DNA of 64,000 nucleotides. Source: Armatimonadota bacterium. GTDB taxonomy: Bacteria; Armatimonadota; Fimbriimonadia; Fimbriimonadales; Fimbriimonadaceae. The stretch spans positions 353,896 through 417,895 of the forward strand of contig JAFDWQ010000009.1 of the NCBI GenBank assembly GCA_018268395.1, given 5' to 3'. A program made the position numbers and the translations under genes. Below the pieces are notes generated by a model, which was not told where the DNA came from, did no database searches, and worked only from the letters and a program-made list of their open reading frames with translations. Of this stretch, positions 16,777 through 24,611 are shown in pieces (the first letter of the stretch is position 1; each line of letters starts with the position of its first letter).

Positions 16777-18792
16777 ATGATCGGATACTCGGACGCGCTC
16801 CGAGGGCTGGCGGTTTGGTCCGCGGCCTTTGCATTGACGAGCGCTGGATTCGCCGCGGACACCCACGTCGTCCCTAAGGTCAAGTCCTTCAAGGGTCCCG
16901 TCGGGATCAAACACGACACGACCAAGGACTTCCCCCAGATCAGTGAAACGGTATCCACCCCGTGGAAGTCGCCGAACAACCCCAGCTTCATGACGCGCCC
17001 GAAGCAGGGGGGATCGAACTCGTTGACGGCCGGATCGGCGACGTTGACCACGGGCAACGACCTCGGTCCGAAGTTTCCGGGGATCTCGTTCGGGAACTCG
17101 TACCCGGCCGACCCTCAGATCGCGGTCAGCACGAGCCACATCGTTCAGGTCGTCAACACGACGATCGCGTTCTTCACGAAAGCGGGCAGCAAGACGTACC
17201 AGATCGATATCGGCGCGAACGGTTTCTTCTCAGGTCTGAACGCGACCTCGTTCTGCTTCGACCCGAAGGTCTTCTTCGACACGTCGACGAACCGGTTCTT
17301 CGTGGTCTGCCTCGAAGCGGACAATTCGACCAGCCACTTCTTGATCGCGGTCTCGGACGACGCGAACCCGAACGGCAACTGGTTCAAGTACCGCATCGAC
17401 AACCATGGTGTGGACGGCTCCAACGAGTTCTGGCTGGACTATCCGGGCTGGGGCTTCAACAAGGACGCCATCGTGGCCACGGGCAACATGTTCCCGTTCG
17501 CGGCGGGCAACAGCTTCGTGCAAGCGTTCGTCATCAAGAAGGCCGAGCTCCTCACGGGCGGCCAGCCTGTCGTGACGGCGTTCAAAGACACGTCCACGTT
17601 CACGATCCAAGTGGCGAAGAGCACGGACAAAACGACGTCCCTCGTTTACGGCTGTAGCCTCGACTCGACCTCCAGCCTCCATGTCTACGCCTGGCGGAAC
17701 CTGACGACGACTCCGGAAATGGTGTACACGACCCTTGCCGTGCCGTCGTTCAACTTCATCGGTTCGCCTCCGAGCAAAGGCGGCGTCTTCCTGGACAGCC
17801 TCAGTGGACGTCTCATCGACGCCGTCCACCAGAGCGGAAGCCTTCTGACGACCCACACGACCGCGGCCAAGGGTAACCAGAAGAGCCAAGTCACGTGGTA
17901 CGACATCAAACCGGGCAACTGGCCGACCTCCGGGAACCCGACGTTGGCCCAGACCGGGAACGTCGCTTTCTCGACGGACGCCTGGGCCTTTCTCGCCGGC
18001 ATCAACAAGAACTCGTTGGGCGATATCTCGGTGATGTTCACGCGCAGCGGCTCGAGCATCGTCTCCGACGTCATGATCGCCTCGAGGAAGCAGTCCGACC
18101 CGGCCGGCTCGATGGGTGCGCCCGTCCAGGTCGCGACCTCGTCGACGACCTACCGCCTCGGCGGTCGCTGGGGCGATTACGGCGCCGTGTGCATCGATCC
18201 GACGGATAACGCGACGTTCTGGGGGACCAACATGGTCGGGAACAACAACGGGACCTGGACGGCCGAGATCGCGAGCTGGAAGGTCAGCACGGGCAGCGGC
18301 GGCAACGGCGGGACGAAATACAGTCCGGACGGGGTCAGCACCCTTGAAGGCACGTTCGTGTCCGGGAACTTGAACTCCGTCAAGGCGTTCGACAACTCGA
18401 CGTACGACACGGACGCGGTCAAGAAACCAGACGGAAGCTACGCGACCGCCGTCCAGACGACGTTCACGGTCGGAACGGCCAAGAACAACGTGGCGGGCAT
18501 CGAGCTCAATTACAAGGGCTACGTCGCGCAGAACAAGGCTCCGACGTGCTTCCTGTTCCTGTGGAACTACTCGACGAACAGGTGGGACAACATCAAGACC
18601 TACACGTTCTCGAACACGAACAAGGTCTACGTGGCCAAGGTCGACGTGAACGCCGGGAACTACGTCAGCACGACGCGGCAGGTCAAGACGATGACCCGTA
18701 TCCTGGATCCGATCCGGAACAACGGGCAGGCGCCGACCACCTTCCGCGCGAAGTCCGACGGTGCCTTGGTCTACATCCTTCCGAAGGGTTAG
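16777..18792 (+). CDS. Secreted protein, beta-propeller-like, second tandem paralogue with extra C-terminal module
   Basis: This encodes 671 residues from the ATG at 16777, preceded by an AGGACAGG ribosome site; the in-frame start at 16690 adds an unlikely tail. The signal peptide ends near TSAGFAA. Residues about 90-510 parallel the upstream gene blade by blade. A Gly/Ser linker (STGSGGNGG) then joins a C-terminal domain of about 160 residues with a FLFLWNYSTNRWDNIKTYTF core. That core resembles the C-terminus of the secreted protein at 61325-63019. The role is unknown; a surface or matrix function is plausible. Confidence 0.78.
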   Translation: MIGYSDALRGLAVWSAAFALTSAGFAADTHVVPKVKSFKGPVGIKHDTTKDFPQISETVSTPWKSPNNPSFMTRPKQGGSNSLTAGSATLTTGNDLGPKFPGISFGNSYPADPQIAVSTSHIVQVVNTTIAFFTKAGSKTYQIDIGANGFFSGLNATSFCFDPKVFFDTSTNRFFVVCLEADNSTSHFLIAVSDDANPNGNWFKYRIDNHGVDGSNEFWLDYPGWGFNKDAIVATGNMFPFAAGNSFVQAFVIKKAELLTGGQPVVTAFKDTSTFTIQVAKSTDKTTSLVYGCSLDSTSSLHVYAWRNLTTTPEMVYTTLAVPSFNFIGSPPSKGGVFLDSLSGRLIDAVHQSGSLLTTHTTAAKGNQKSQVTWYDIKPGNWPTSGNPTLAQTGNVAFSTDAWAFLAGINKNSLGDISVMFTRSGSSIVSDVMIASRKQSDPAGSMGAPVQVATSSTTYRLGGRWGDYGAVCIDPTDNATFWGTNMVGNNNGTWTAEIASWKVSTGSGGNGGTKYSPDGVSTLEGTFVSGNLNSVKAFDNSTYDTDAVKKPDGSYATAVQTTFTVGTAKNNVAGIELNYKGYVAQNKAPTCFLFLWNYSTNRWDNIKTYTFSNTNKVYVAKVDVNAGNYVSTTRQVKTMTRILDPIRNNGQAPTTFRAKSDGALVYILPKG

Positions 18793-18813
18793 AAGCCCTT
18801 CGTCGGAAGCGGT

Positions 18814-18846
18814 ACAGGGGCCTTGCCGACACGGCAGGGCCCCTGT
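18814..18846. terminator. Bidirectional intrinsic terminator
   Basis: A 15-bp stem with one G-U pair (ACAGGGGCCTTGCCG / CGGCAGGGCCCCTGT, loop ACA) lies between the convergent secreted-protein gene and the FliT-like gene. Confidence 0.8.
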
Positions 18847-18852
18847 CGCATC

Positions 18853-19164
18853 TTAGCGGGCGGCTTCGTGCCGCTTATACGCGGAGATCGCCCGTTTCGT
18901 CTGCCGGGAGGCGTGCATTTGGCCTTGCATGGATTTCAGTCCGAGTTCCCAACGCTGGACAAGGGACTCTTCCAGTTCTTTCGAATCTTCGATCCACCGT
19001 CGGGCTTCGGGATCCAGTTCCAGGGAAGCCAATCGGTCCAGGACTTGTTGCCTCTCGACCAGGGTCGCCCCGGTTTCCTCGGCGTCGGGTTCGGATTCGG
19101 CCAGAAGGCTCGTCAAGACATGAAGCCGTCTGGCTAGGCCCGCCGGAGTGTCAGGCTGCGACAT
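18853..19164 (-). CDS. Small helical protein downstream of fliS (FliT-like candidate)
   Basis: This encodes 103 residues from the ATG at 19164 (MSQPDTPAGLARRL), overlapping the fliS 3' end by 14 bases. The protein is predicted almost entirely helical and charged, with an Arg/Lys/Gln-rich tail. Size, fold and position immediately after fliS match FliT-type flagellar export chaperones, but sequence similarity to FliT is too weak to confirm by eye. An unrelated FliS partner is the alternative. Confidence 0.55.
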   Translation of the reverse strand: MSQPDTPAGLARRLHVLTSLLAESEPDAEETGATLVERQQVLDRLASLELDPEARRWIEDSKELEESLVQRWELGLKSMQGQMHASRQTKRAISAYKRHEAAR

Positions 19165-19561
19165 CGGCGCTCTGGACCCTGAGGTTGCGTTCGAGCTCGA
19201 CCCAGCCTGAACGGAGGTCTTTGAGGACTTCAGACGCTTGGTCGAGCCCGTCGGTCGCGTCCCCGATGTTGGCCTCGACAAGCTTGTTGTAGCAGAAGCT
19301 GTACAAGGCGAGGAGGTTTTGGGCGATTTCGCCCCCTTTGTCCATGTCCAGGCACGAGATCAGTTCTGCGATGATCTTCTGAGCCTTCAACAGGGCTTCG
19401 TTCTGTTTGAACGTGTCCTTTCGCTCCATCGCGGCTTTGCCGGCAGCGATGTTCTTCAAGGCGCCATCGTAGAGCATGACGACCAACTGGAGCGGGGAGG
19501 CACTCGCCACCGCGCTCTTCCGGTATTGGTCGATCTTTGAGTTCGGTGCTGTCACGGCCAC
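19151..19561 (-). CDS. fliS: Flagellar export chaperone FliS
   Basis: This is a 136-residue protein from a GTG start. It has the FliS hallmarks: an N-terminal IDQYRKSAVASASPLQLVVM segment, then LYDGALKNIAAGKAAM and ISCLDMDKGGEIAQNLLALY. FliS binds the flagellin C-terminus in the cytosol and keeps it unpolymerised for export. No flagellin gene is in the window, so this is a detached piece of the flagellar gene set. It is followed by the overlapping FliT-like gene. Confidence 0.92.
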   Translation of the reverse strand: MAVTAPNSKIDQYRKSAVASASPLQLVVMLYDGALKNIAAGKAAMERKDTFKQNEALLKAQKIIAELISCLDMDKGGEIAQNLLALYSFCYNKLVEANIGDATDGLDQASEVLKDLRSGWVELERNLRVQSADVAA

Positions 19562-19614
19562 AAGGCGAGCGCGCAGGCTCTATGGCACATTGTCGGTCGA
19601 AACCCGGACGTGTC

Positions 19615-20076
19615 TTATCCCTGGGAGGGCTCTCTGCGGCAAAAAACGAGTGCGACCAAGCCCGAAAGGAGGAACCAGCCCACGGGCACGGCGTAGGCGA
19701 CAAGGTCGGGATACTCCGGTGCGGGAAGATCCTTGGTGTAGCGGCCCAGCATCGTTTGTTGGAGCCTGAGATGCATGAAGACCGCTCCGGCCATGGCGCC
19801 CCCGAAGAACCCTGTCGCCCCGGCTAAGGCCAGCCTCCGCCCGGCGACGGCTCCGAAGACACAGGCGGCCAAAGGCCCGGCTGCCAGGATCGTGAGCAGG
19901 CCGTTCAGCGAATATTCTTGGAAGACCGCGAACGGCCAGATCACGAGCCCATAGGTGATGATGCTGATGACGCCGATCGACATGCAACCGGCCATCAACT
20001 GCGCCTCGAAGTCTTTGCGCTTTTGCTTGGCGGGCTCGCTTAAGGGTTCGTCCGTCAGGATCGGATCGAACGGCAT
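19615..20076 (-). CDS. Hypothetical membrane protein, about four helices
   Basis: This encodes 153 residues. Hydrophobic segments near residues 28-52, 58-80, 84-103 and 125-147 suggest four transmembrane helices, with a charged N-terminal cytoplasmic tail. I recognise no family. It lies downstream of gap on the same strand with a strong hairpin between them, so it is probably expressed separately. Confidence 0.65.
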   Translation of the reverse strand: MPFDPILTDEPLSEPAKQKRKDFEAQLMAGCMSIGVISIITYGLVIWPFAVFQEYSLNGLLTILAAGPLAACVFGAVAGRRLALAGATGFFGGAMAGAVFMHLRLQQTMLGRYTKDLPAPEYPDLVAYAVPVGWFLLSGLVALVFCRREPSQG

Positions 20077-20087
20077 GGCCTAGTCTA

Positions 20088-20112
20088 GCCCGGACGGACG
20101 TTCCGTCCGGGC
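20088..20112 (-). terminator. Hairpin downstream of gap
   Basis: A perfect 10-bp inverted repeat GCCCGGACGG / CCGTCCGGGC with a five-base loop follows the gap stop codon. The T tract after it is poor, so termination strength is uncertain. Confidence 0.6.
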
Positions 20113-20128
20113 CAGAACGTATCCAGGT

Positions 20129-21139
20129 TTAAAGGCCTTTCTTCGCCATGAAGTCGAGCATATCGGCGATACGACAGGCGTAGCCCCACTCGTTGTCGTA
20201 CCACGCGACGACTTTGCACATGTCTTCGATGACGATCGTGTCGACGGCACTGAAGATCGAACTGTGCTCGTTCCCGCGCATGTCGGTGCTCACGAGTTCT
20301 TCGTCGGTGACTTGCAGGATCCCTTTCATCGGGCCTGCGGCGTACTCCTTCATCGCGGCGTTGATCTGCTCCGCGCTGACCGCCGATTTGAGCTGAGCGG
20401 TGAAGTCGACGACGCTGACGGCGGGGACGGGTACGCGGAACGCCATTCCCGTGAACTTGCCTTTCAGTTCGGGGATGACGAGCCCGACCGCTTTGGCCGC
20501 GCCCGTCGACGACGGGATGACGTTCTCGGCGGCAGCACGGCTGTCCCGAAGGTCTTTTTTGGCGGTGTCGACGGTGCTCTGGCTGTTCGTGTAGGCGTGG
20601 ACCGTCGTCAAGAGGCCCTTGACGATGCCGAATTTATCGTGAAGGACTTTCGCGACGGGGGCAAGGCCATTGGTCGTGCAGCTCGCATTGCTGACGATGT
20701 GGTGCGACGCCGGATCGTACATCTCGTCGTTCACGCCCAAAACGACCGTCACGTCCTCGTTCTTGGCCGGAGCGCTGATGAGGACTTTTTTGACGCTACC
20801 GCCCAGGTGCGCCTTGGCGAGGTTCGCATCCGTGAACCGGCCCGTCGACTCCACGACGATGTCGGCGCCGACGCTGTCCCACGGGATGTTGCCCGGGTCG
20901 GTTTCCTTGAAGACCTTGATGTCGTAACCCGCGACTTGGATCGAATCGTCATCGTGCTTGACGTCGCCAGAGTAAGGGCCGTAGACCGTGTCCCACCGGA
21001 AGAGGTGGGCGTTCGTGGCCACGTCCGTCAGGTCGTTGAGACCGACCACCTCGATGTTCCCCTTATGCCGCTCGATGATCGTGCGGAGCGAAAGGCGTCC
21101 GATGCGTCCGAAACCGTTGATGCCGACTCTGACAGCCAT
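20129..21139 (-). CDS. gap: Glyceraldehyde-3-phosphate dehydrogenase, type I
   Basis: This is a 336-residue classic GAPDH. It has the NAD-binding GFGRIGR (9-15), the NAD-selecting LNDLTD (34-39), catalytic Cys154 in SNASCTTN and His181 in TTVHAYTN. It also has the phosphate-site IPSSTGAAKAVG and the C-terminal VAWYDNEWGYACR. It catalyses the phosphorylating oxidation of glyceraldehyde 3-phosphate in glycolysis or gluconeogenesis. The gene is divergent from the first GH172 gene, with 55 bases between them. Confidence 0.97.
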   Translation of the reverse strand: MAVRVGINGFGRIGRLSLRTIIERHKGNIEVVGLNDLTDVATNAHLFRWDTVYGPYSGDVKHDDDSIQVAGYDIKVFKETDPGNIPWDSVGADIVVESTGRFTDANLAKAHLGGSVKKVLISAPAKNEDVTVVLGVNDEMYDPASHHIVSNASCTTNGLAPVAKVLHDKFGIVKGLLTTVHAYTNSQSTVDTAKKDLRDSRAAAENVIPSSTGAAKAVGLVIPELKGKFTGMAFRVPVPAVSVVDFTAQLKSAVSAEQINAAMKEYAAGPMKGILQVTDEELVSTDMRGNEHSSIFSAVDTIVIEDMCKVVAWYDNEWGYACRIADMLDFMAKKGL

Positions 21140-21194
21140 GTCTTGAGTCTACCGACGGACACCTCAGAGCCCAGGGACGCAACATAATCCATAC

Positions 21195-22325
21195 GTGTCT
21201 GGACCGCTCTCGACCGTTTCCCGAATCCGATCTGCGACGTGCCACCGTTCGAGCAGCTACGACCGTTCCGGCGGCAACGATGATTGGGTGGCCGTCCCAG
21301 CAGGCGCCACCCACACTCTTTTGGACACGTCGGGCCCCGGCCGGGTGACACACCTCTGGGTGACGATGCTCGCGAAGGACGATCCTGAAATCCGGAGGAA
21401 CATGGTGATCCGGGCGTATTGGGACGGGCAAGACCATCCGAGCGTCGAAGCCCCGATCGGCGACTTTTTCGGTCAAGGTTGGGCTCTCAACTACAACTTT
21501 ACGTCCCTTCCTTTAGCCGCTGCGCCGAGAGACGGCTTGTCGCTCGTGTCGTACTGGCCTATGCCGTTCGGGAGCCATGCCCGCATCACGGTCGAGAACC
21601 AAGGACCCCACGACTGCGACCATTTTTACTACTACGTCGACACCGAGCACGGAGACATCGGGGAGGACGAGGGCCGGTTCCACGCTTGGTACAACCAGGA
21701 GTTGACCCTTAACGAGTCCGGTGACGGACGTGAGAACGCGTGGATCGACGGTTCGACCGATCCGAAGAACACGACGGGCCGGGACAACTACGTCTTCTGT
21801 GACGTCGAAGGCACGGGCCATTTCGTCGGTGTCAACTTCTTCGTCCACTCCCCGAGCCCCCCTTGGCCGGGCGAAGGGGACGACATGTTCTTCGTCGACG
21901 GCGAGCCCTGGCCAGGCCTCCACGGTACCGGGACCGAAGACTATTTCAACACGGCTTGGGGGCCGGACGAGCACTACCTGCACCCTTATTTCGGCATCGC
22001 CTATGCCCCTGGGAGGAACAACGACGATCCGCGGTTCGGTTGGCTCGGCCGGATGCACTACTACCGCTTCCACCTAGAAGACCCGATCCGGTTCAGGTCG
22101 AGCCTCAGGGCCTCGATCGAGCACGGACACGCGAACGGCCTGGTCCTTGATCTTGCGAGCGTCGCGTATTGGTACCAGTCGCACCCGTCACGTCCTTTTC
22201 CCGAACTTCCGCCCGCGTCGGCCCGGTCGCCGAGAAAGCCGACGATCGTCGAATCCGTCCACCGTTGGAGGCACGAATGGCTTCAGAGGAGGCCGGGCGC
22301 CCCTGGTTGGGGGGACGAAGCGTAA
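21195..22325 (+). CDS. DUF2961 / glycoside hydrolase family 172 protein, copy 1
   Basis: This 376-residue protein starts at GTG 21195 and has no signal peptide. It carries the GH172 signature: GDFFGQGW near residue 88, the GEGDDMFFVDGEPWP stretch near 228, and GTGTEDYF, whose acidic residues belong to the active-site region. Characterised GH172 enzymes act on alpha-D-fructofuranosides, difructose dianhydrides or arabinofuranosides; the substrate here cannot be assigned. A second copy lies 368 bases downstream. Confidence 0.88.
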   Translation: MSGPLSTVSRIRSATCHRSSSYDRSGGNDDWVAVPAGATHTLLDTSGPGRVTHLWVTMLAKDDPEIRRNMVIRAYWDGQDHPSVEAPIGDFFGQGWALNYNFTSLPLAAAPRDGLSLVSYWPMPFGSHARITVENQGPHDCDHFYYYVDTEHGDIGEDEGRFHAWYNQELTLNESGDGRENAWIDGSTDPKNTTGRDNYVFCDVEGTGHFVGVNFFVHSPSPPWPGEGDDMFFVDGEPWPGLHGTGTEDYFNTAWGPDEHYLHPYFGIAYAPGRNNDDPRFGWLGRMHYYRFHLEDPIRFRSSLRASIEHGHANGLVLDLASVAYWYQSHPSRPFPELPPASARSPRKPTIVESVHRWRHEWLQRRPGAPGWGDEA

Positions 22326-22376
22326 AGTAGACCTTCGGTCGAGAACCGAGGGTATTGGGCCACAATAAAGGACAGC

Positions 22377-22679
22377 ATGCGCGTGGGACTCTGGGTCATA
22401 GGCGTCTCCGTCCTCGCCGGTGCGGCCGGTTGTTCCAACCCGTCGTACTCGCCCGTCGGGATGGGGCGGGGCCAAACGATGATGATGCCTTCCGAGATCC
22501 CGGCATCGAACAAGCTCAATCAGCCGGCCGGGGACAAAGACCGGTCAGCAACGGAAGGCGGCACCGTCCCGGACGCACCCGTGGACGGGGTCCGACGACC
22601 AGACCAGGGCGGGCAGCCGCAGGCGCCGCCGACTGGGGACGGGACGACTCCTGGTTCGCCAGACCGCGCCCAGCTTTGA
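22377..22679 (+). CDS. Small proline-rich lipoprotein
   Basis: This encodes 100 residues with a signal peptide and lipobox (VLAGAAGC, Cys near residue 19). The mature part is low-complexity, rich in Pro, Gly, Asp and Gln, with no recognisable domain. It sits between the two GH172 genes in the same orientation, 13 bases before copy 2. Its role is unknown. Confidence 0.65.
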   Translation: MRVGLWVIGVSVLAGAAGCSNPSYSPVGMGRGQTMMMPSEIPASNKLNQPAGDKDRSATEGGTVPDAPVDGVRRPDQGGQPQAPPTGDGTTPGSPDRAQL

Positions 22680-22692
22680 GTACTCTTGCCCG

Positions 22693-23820
22693 ATGCCGAG
22701 CCCGCTCGACGGCCTCTTGACCCTTTCCACGGCCCGCTCCAAGCGTGTGTCCAGCTATGACCCGAGCGGGGGCAACCGTGATTCACGGAGCTTCGGCGTC
22801 GGGGAAACGTTCGTCCTGGCGGACATCCCAGGCGCGGGAATCGTGCGGCACATCTGGATCACGCTGAGCAGTAAGGACCTGATGTCGAGGAAGAACCTGG
22901 TCCTGCGGATGTACTGGGACGGTCAGGAGCATCCTTCGGTCGAAGCGCCTCTGGGCGACTTCTTCGGCCAAGGGTGGGGCATGAAATACGACTTCGTGTC
23001 GCTCCCTCTCGCTTCGGCCCCCAAAGAAGGCCACGCCCTCGTCTCCTATTGGCCGATGCCCTTTGGACAGGGCGCCAGGATCACGGTCGAGAACCAGGGC
23101 CCTGAGCCGATCGACGCTTTCTACTACTACGTCGACTATGAAGAGCACGACGCCGTGGAGCTCGACGTCCCGAGGTTCCACTCTTGGTACAACCAAGAGC
23201 TCACAGTGCCCGAAGGCGACTCAGAGAACGAGTGGTCCATCCTTGGGCCCGAGCCGGTCAACCCCTCCGACCGGGGCAATTACGTGATCTGCGAATGCGA
23301 GGGCCGCGGGCACTTCGTCGGACTGAACTACTACGTCCATTCGCCCGGGCCGGTCTGGTACGGCGAAGGCGACGACATGTTCTTGGTGGACGGCGAACCG
23401 TGGCCGGGTTCGGCGCACGGGACGGGGACCGAGGACTACTTCAACATGAGTTGGTGCCCGGACACCGTCTATCTTCACCCTTACTTCGGATGCGCCCGGG
23501 CTCCCGGACGGGACAACGGCTCCGGCCGGTTCGGATGGATCGGGAAGACGCACCTGTACCGCTTCCACATCGAGGACCCTGTCAGGTTCCAGAAGTCGCT
23601 TCGCGCATCGATCGAGCACGGTCACGCGAACGTGCTGGCGCTCGAAATCTCGTCCGTCGCCTACTGGTACCAGACGTTGCCTTCCCGTCCGTTCCCGCCT
23701 TTGCCGTCCGCCGGCGAACGGTTGCCGCGTCCGGAGATCGGGGTCGTCGAGATCCATAAGTGGCGCGACGCGTGGCGCCGAGAGCGGGGCGGAGGACCGC
23801 TCTGGGGGAACGAGCCTTGA
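22693..23820 (+). CDS. DUF2961 / glycoside hydrolase family 172 protein, copy 2
   Basis: This 375-residue protein is collinear with copy 1 and shares most motifs: GDFFGQGWG, WPMPFGQGARITVENQGP, GEGDDMFLVDGEPWPG and GTGTEDYFN. There is no signal peptide, so it is probably cytosolic. Divergence between the copies is spread evenly, which suggests an old duplication with retained activity, possibly as hetero-oligomers or with different substrates. Confidence 0.88.
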   Translation: MPSPLDGLLTLSTARSKRVSSYDPSGGNRDSRSFGVGETFVLADIPGAGIVRHIWITLSSKDLMSRKNLVLRMYWDGQEHPSVEAPLGDFFGQGWGMKYDFVSLPLASAPKEGHALVSYWPMPFGQGARITVENQGPEPIDAFYYYVDYEEHDAVELDVPRFHSWYNQELTVPEGDSENEWSILGPEPVNPSDRGNYVICECEGRGHFVGLNYYVHSPGPVWYGEGDDMFLVDGEPWPGSAHGTGTEDYFNMSWCPDTVYLHPYFGCARAPGRDNGSGRFGWIGKTHLYRFHIEDPVRFQKSLRASIEHGHANVLALEISSVAYWYQTLPSRPFPPLPSAGERLPRPEIGVVEIHKWRDAWRRERGGGPLWGNEP

Positions 23821-24395
23821 CGTCGGAACCTGCCGGCTTTCGGGACCATGGGCCTGCCACTGTCGAGACCGAGTGACCTTCCGGTGCTATGATTCGTCTC
23901 CCCGAAGACCGATGTCTTTACGGGCACGGACCAACAACGACATGAAGAGCAGCGACGCAGCCCTTTGGGCGAGCATCTCAAGACCAGTCCTCTTCTGAGC
24001 CGGCCTTCGCCGACGAAGCCTGCGCTCAGAAACCGAAGAACGAGCGCGGGCGGGTTCCACCCTCCCCTTTGACGAATCCAGTCACCCTTGGTGCGCGCGG
24101 CGCATCCGTGCGGGCCGAGCGACGATGAGTCCACGTCGCTGAGCCGGCCGACGTAGCCGTCGGCCACGCCACCGAGGGGAACACGACACGATTCCTGGCC
24201 GTGCGCTTTCCGGAAACGATCGTTCCGGCCGGCCGCACGAGCCCGACGCTGGACCGGTCGATGGGCCGCAGAGTACGGACACCCGCCTATTAGGCTCCGT
24301 CTCGATTTTTGCCCATCGGCCTGAAGGCCTTTTCGACCGATTTTTCGGGCGGCTGACCGCCCGTCGTCACTGTTCCCGGACATCTGGGACACGCC
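23821..24395 (+). other. Non-coding stretch with many hairpins
   Basis: No convincing ORF lies here. Several inverted repeats are visible. CCCGAAGAC/GTCTTTACGGG is near 23900. GCGACG/CGTCGC spans about 24119-24139. GGCCGACG/CGTCGGCC is near 24146-24167. A longer one, CGTGCG...CGCACG around TCCGGAA...TTCCGG, is near 24202-24238. A GGCCTGAAGGCC hairpin with four T residues (24318-24333) could terminate transcription. Because the Y RNA and Ro60 gene follow directly, further small RNAs are possible, but none shows the complete Ro60-binding helix. Confidence 0.4.
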
Positions 24396-24585
24396 ATCGA
24401 TCCTCCGGGCCGAAGTGCCTGGGTTACCGCTAACGACCGGGGAGGCCGCAGGTTCGAATCCTGCCGGGCCCCTGGGACATGGAGCGTCCACGACCGCCGT
24501 GCAGCGGGCGCGTCCTGTCCCTCGGGCCTGTAGCTCAGGGGTAGAGCACCACACGCCCAAGCCGTGACTTGTCCGGAGGATCGGT
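24396..24585 (+). ncRNA. Y RNA (YrlA-like) with permuted tRNA-like domain
   Basis: The 5' and 3' ends pair: CGATCCTCCGG (24398-24408) matches CCGGAGGATCG (24573-24583) perfectly. The helix continues through GC/GT, then a two-base bulge CG (24411-24412), then AAGT (24413-24416) with ACTT (24567-24570). This reproduces the bulged Ro60-binding helix of Y RNAs (GGUCCGAAG on one strand, CUUGACC on the other). Inside lies a tRNA-like module in permuted order. It has a T arm GCAGG-TTCGAAT-CCTGC (24448-24464), acceptor strands CGGGCCC (24465-24471) and GGGCCTG (24524-24530), and a D arm GCTC-AGGGGTA-GAGC (24533-24547). The acceptor is extended by GGGACA/TGTCCC. The Ro60 gene begins 26 bases later. 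Exact ends and promoter are not determined. Confidence 0.9.
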
Positions 24586-24611
24586 ACGATCACAAGGAGA
24601 ACGAAACGAAC

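Noticed and set aside
24448..24548. A normal tRNA gene or a broken tRNA
   Set aside because: The halves are in permuted order with paired acceptor strands, embedded in a Y RNA helix; this is better explained as a tRNA-like Y RNA domain.
24564..24611. Upstream GTG start for Ro60
   Set aside because: It lies inside the 3' strand of the Y RNA and has no ribosome site; ATG 24612 has AAGGAG.
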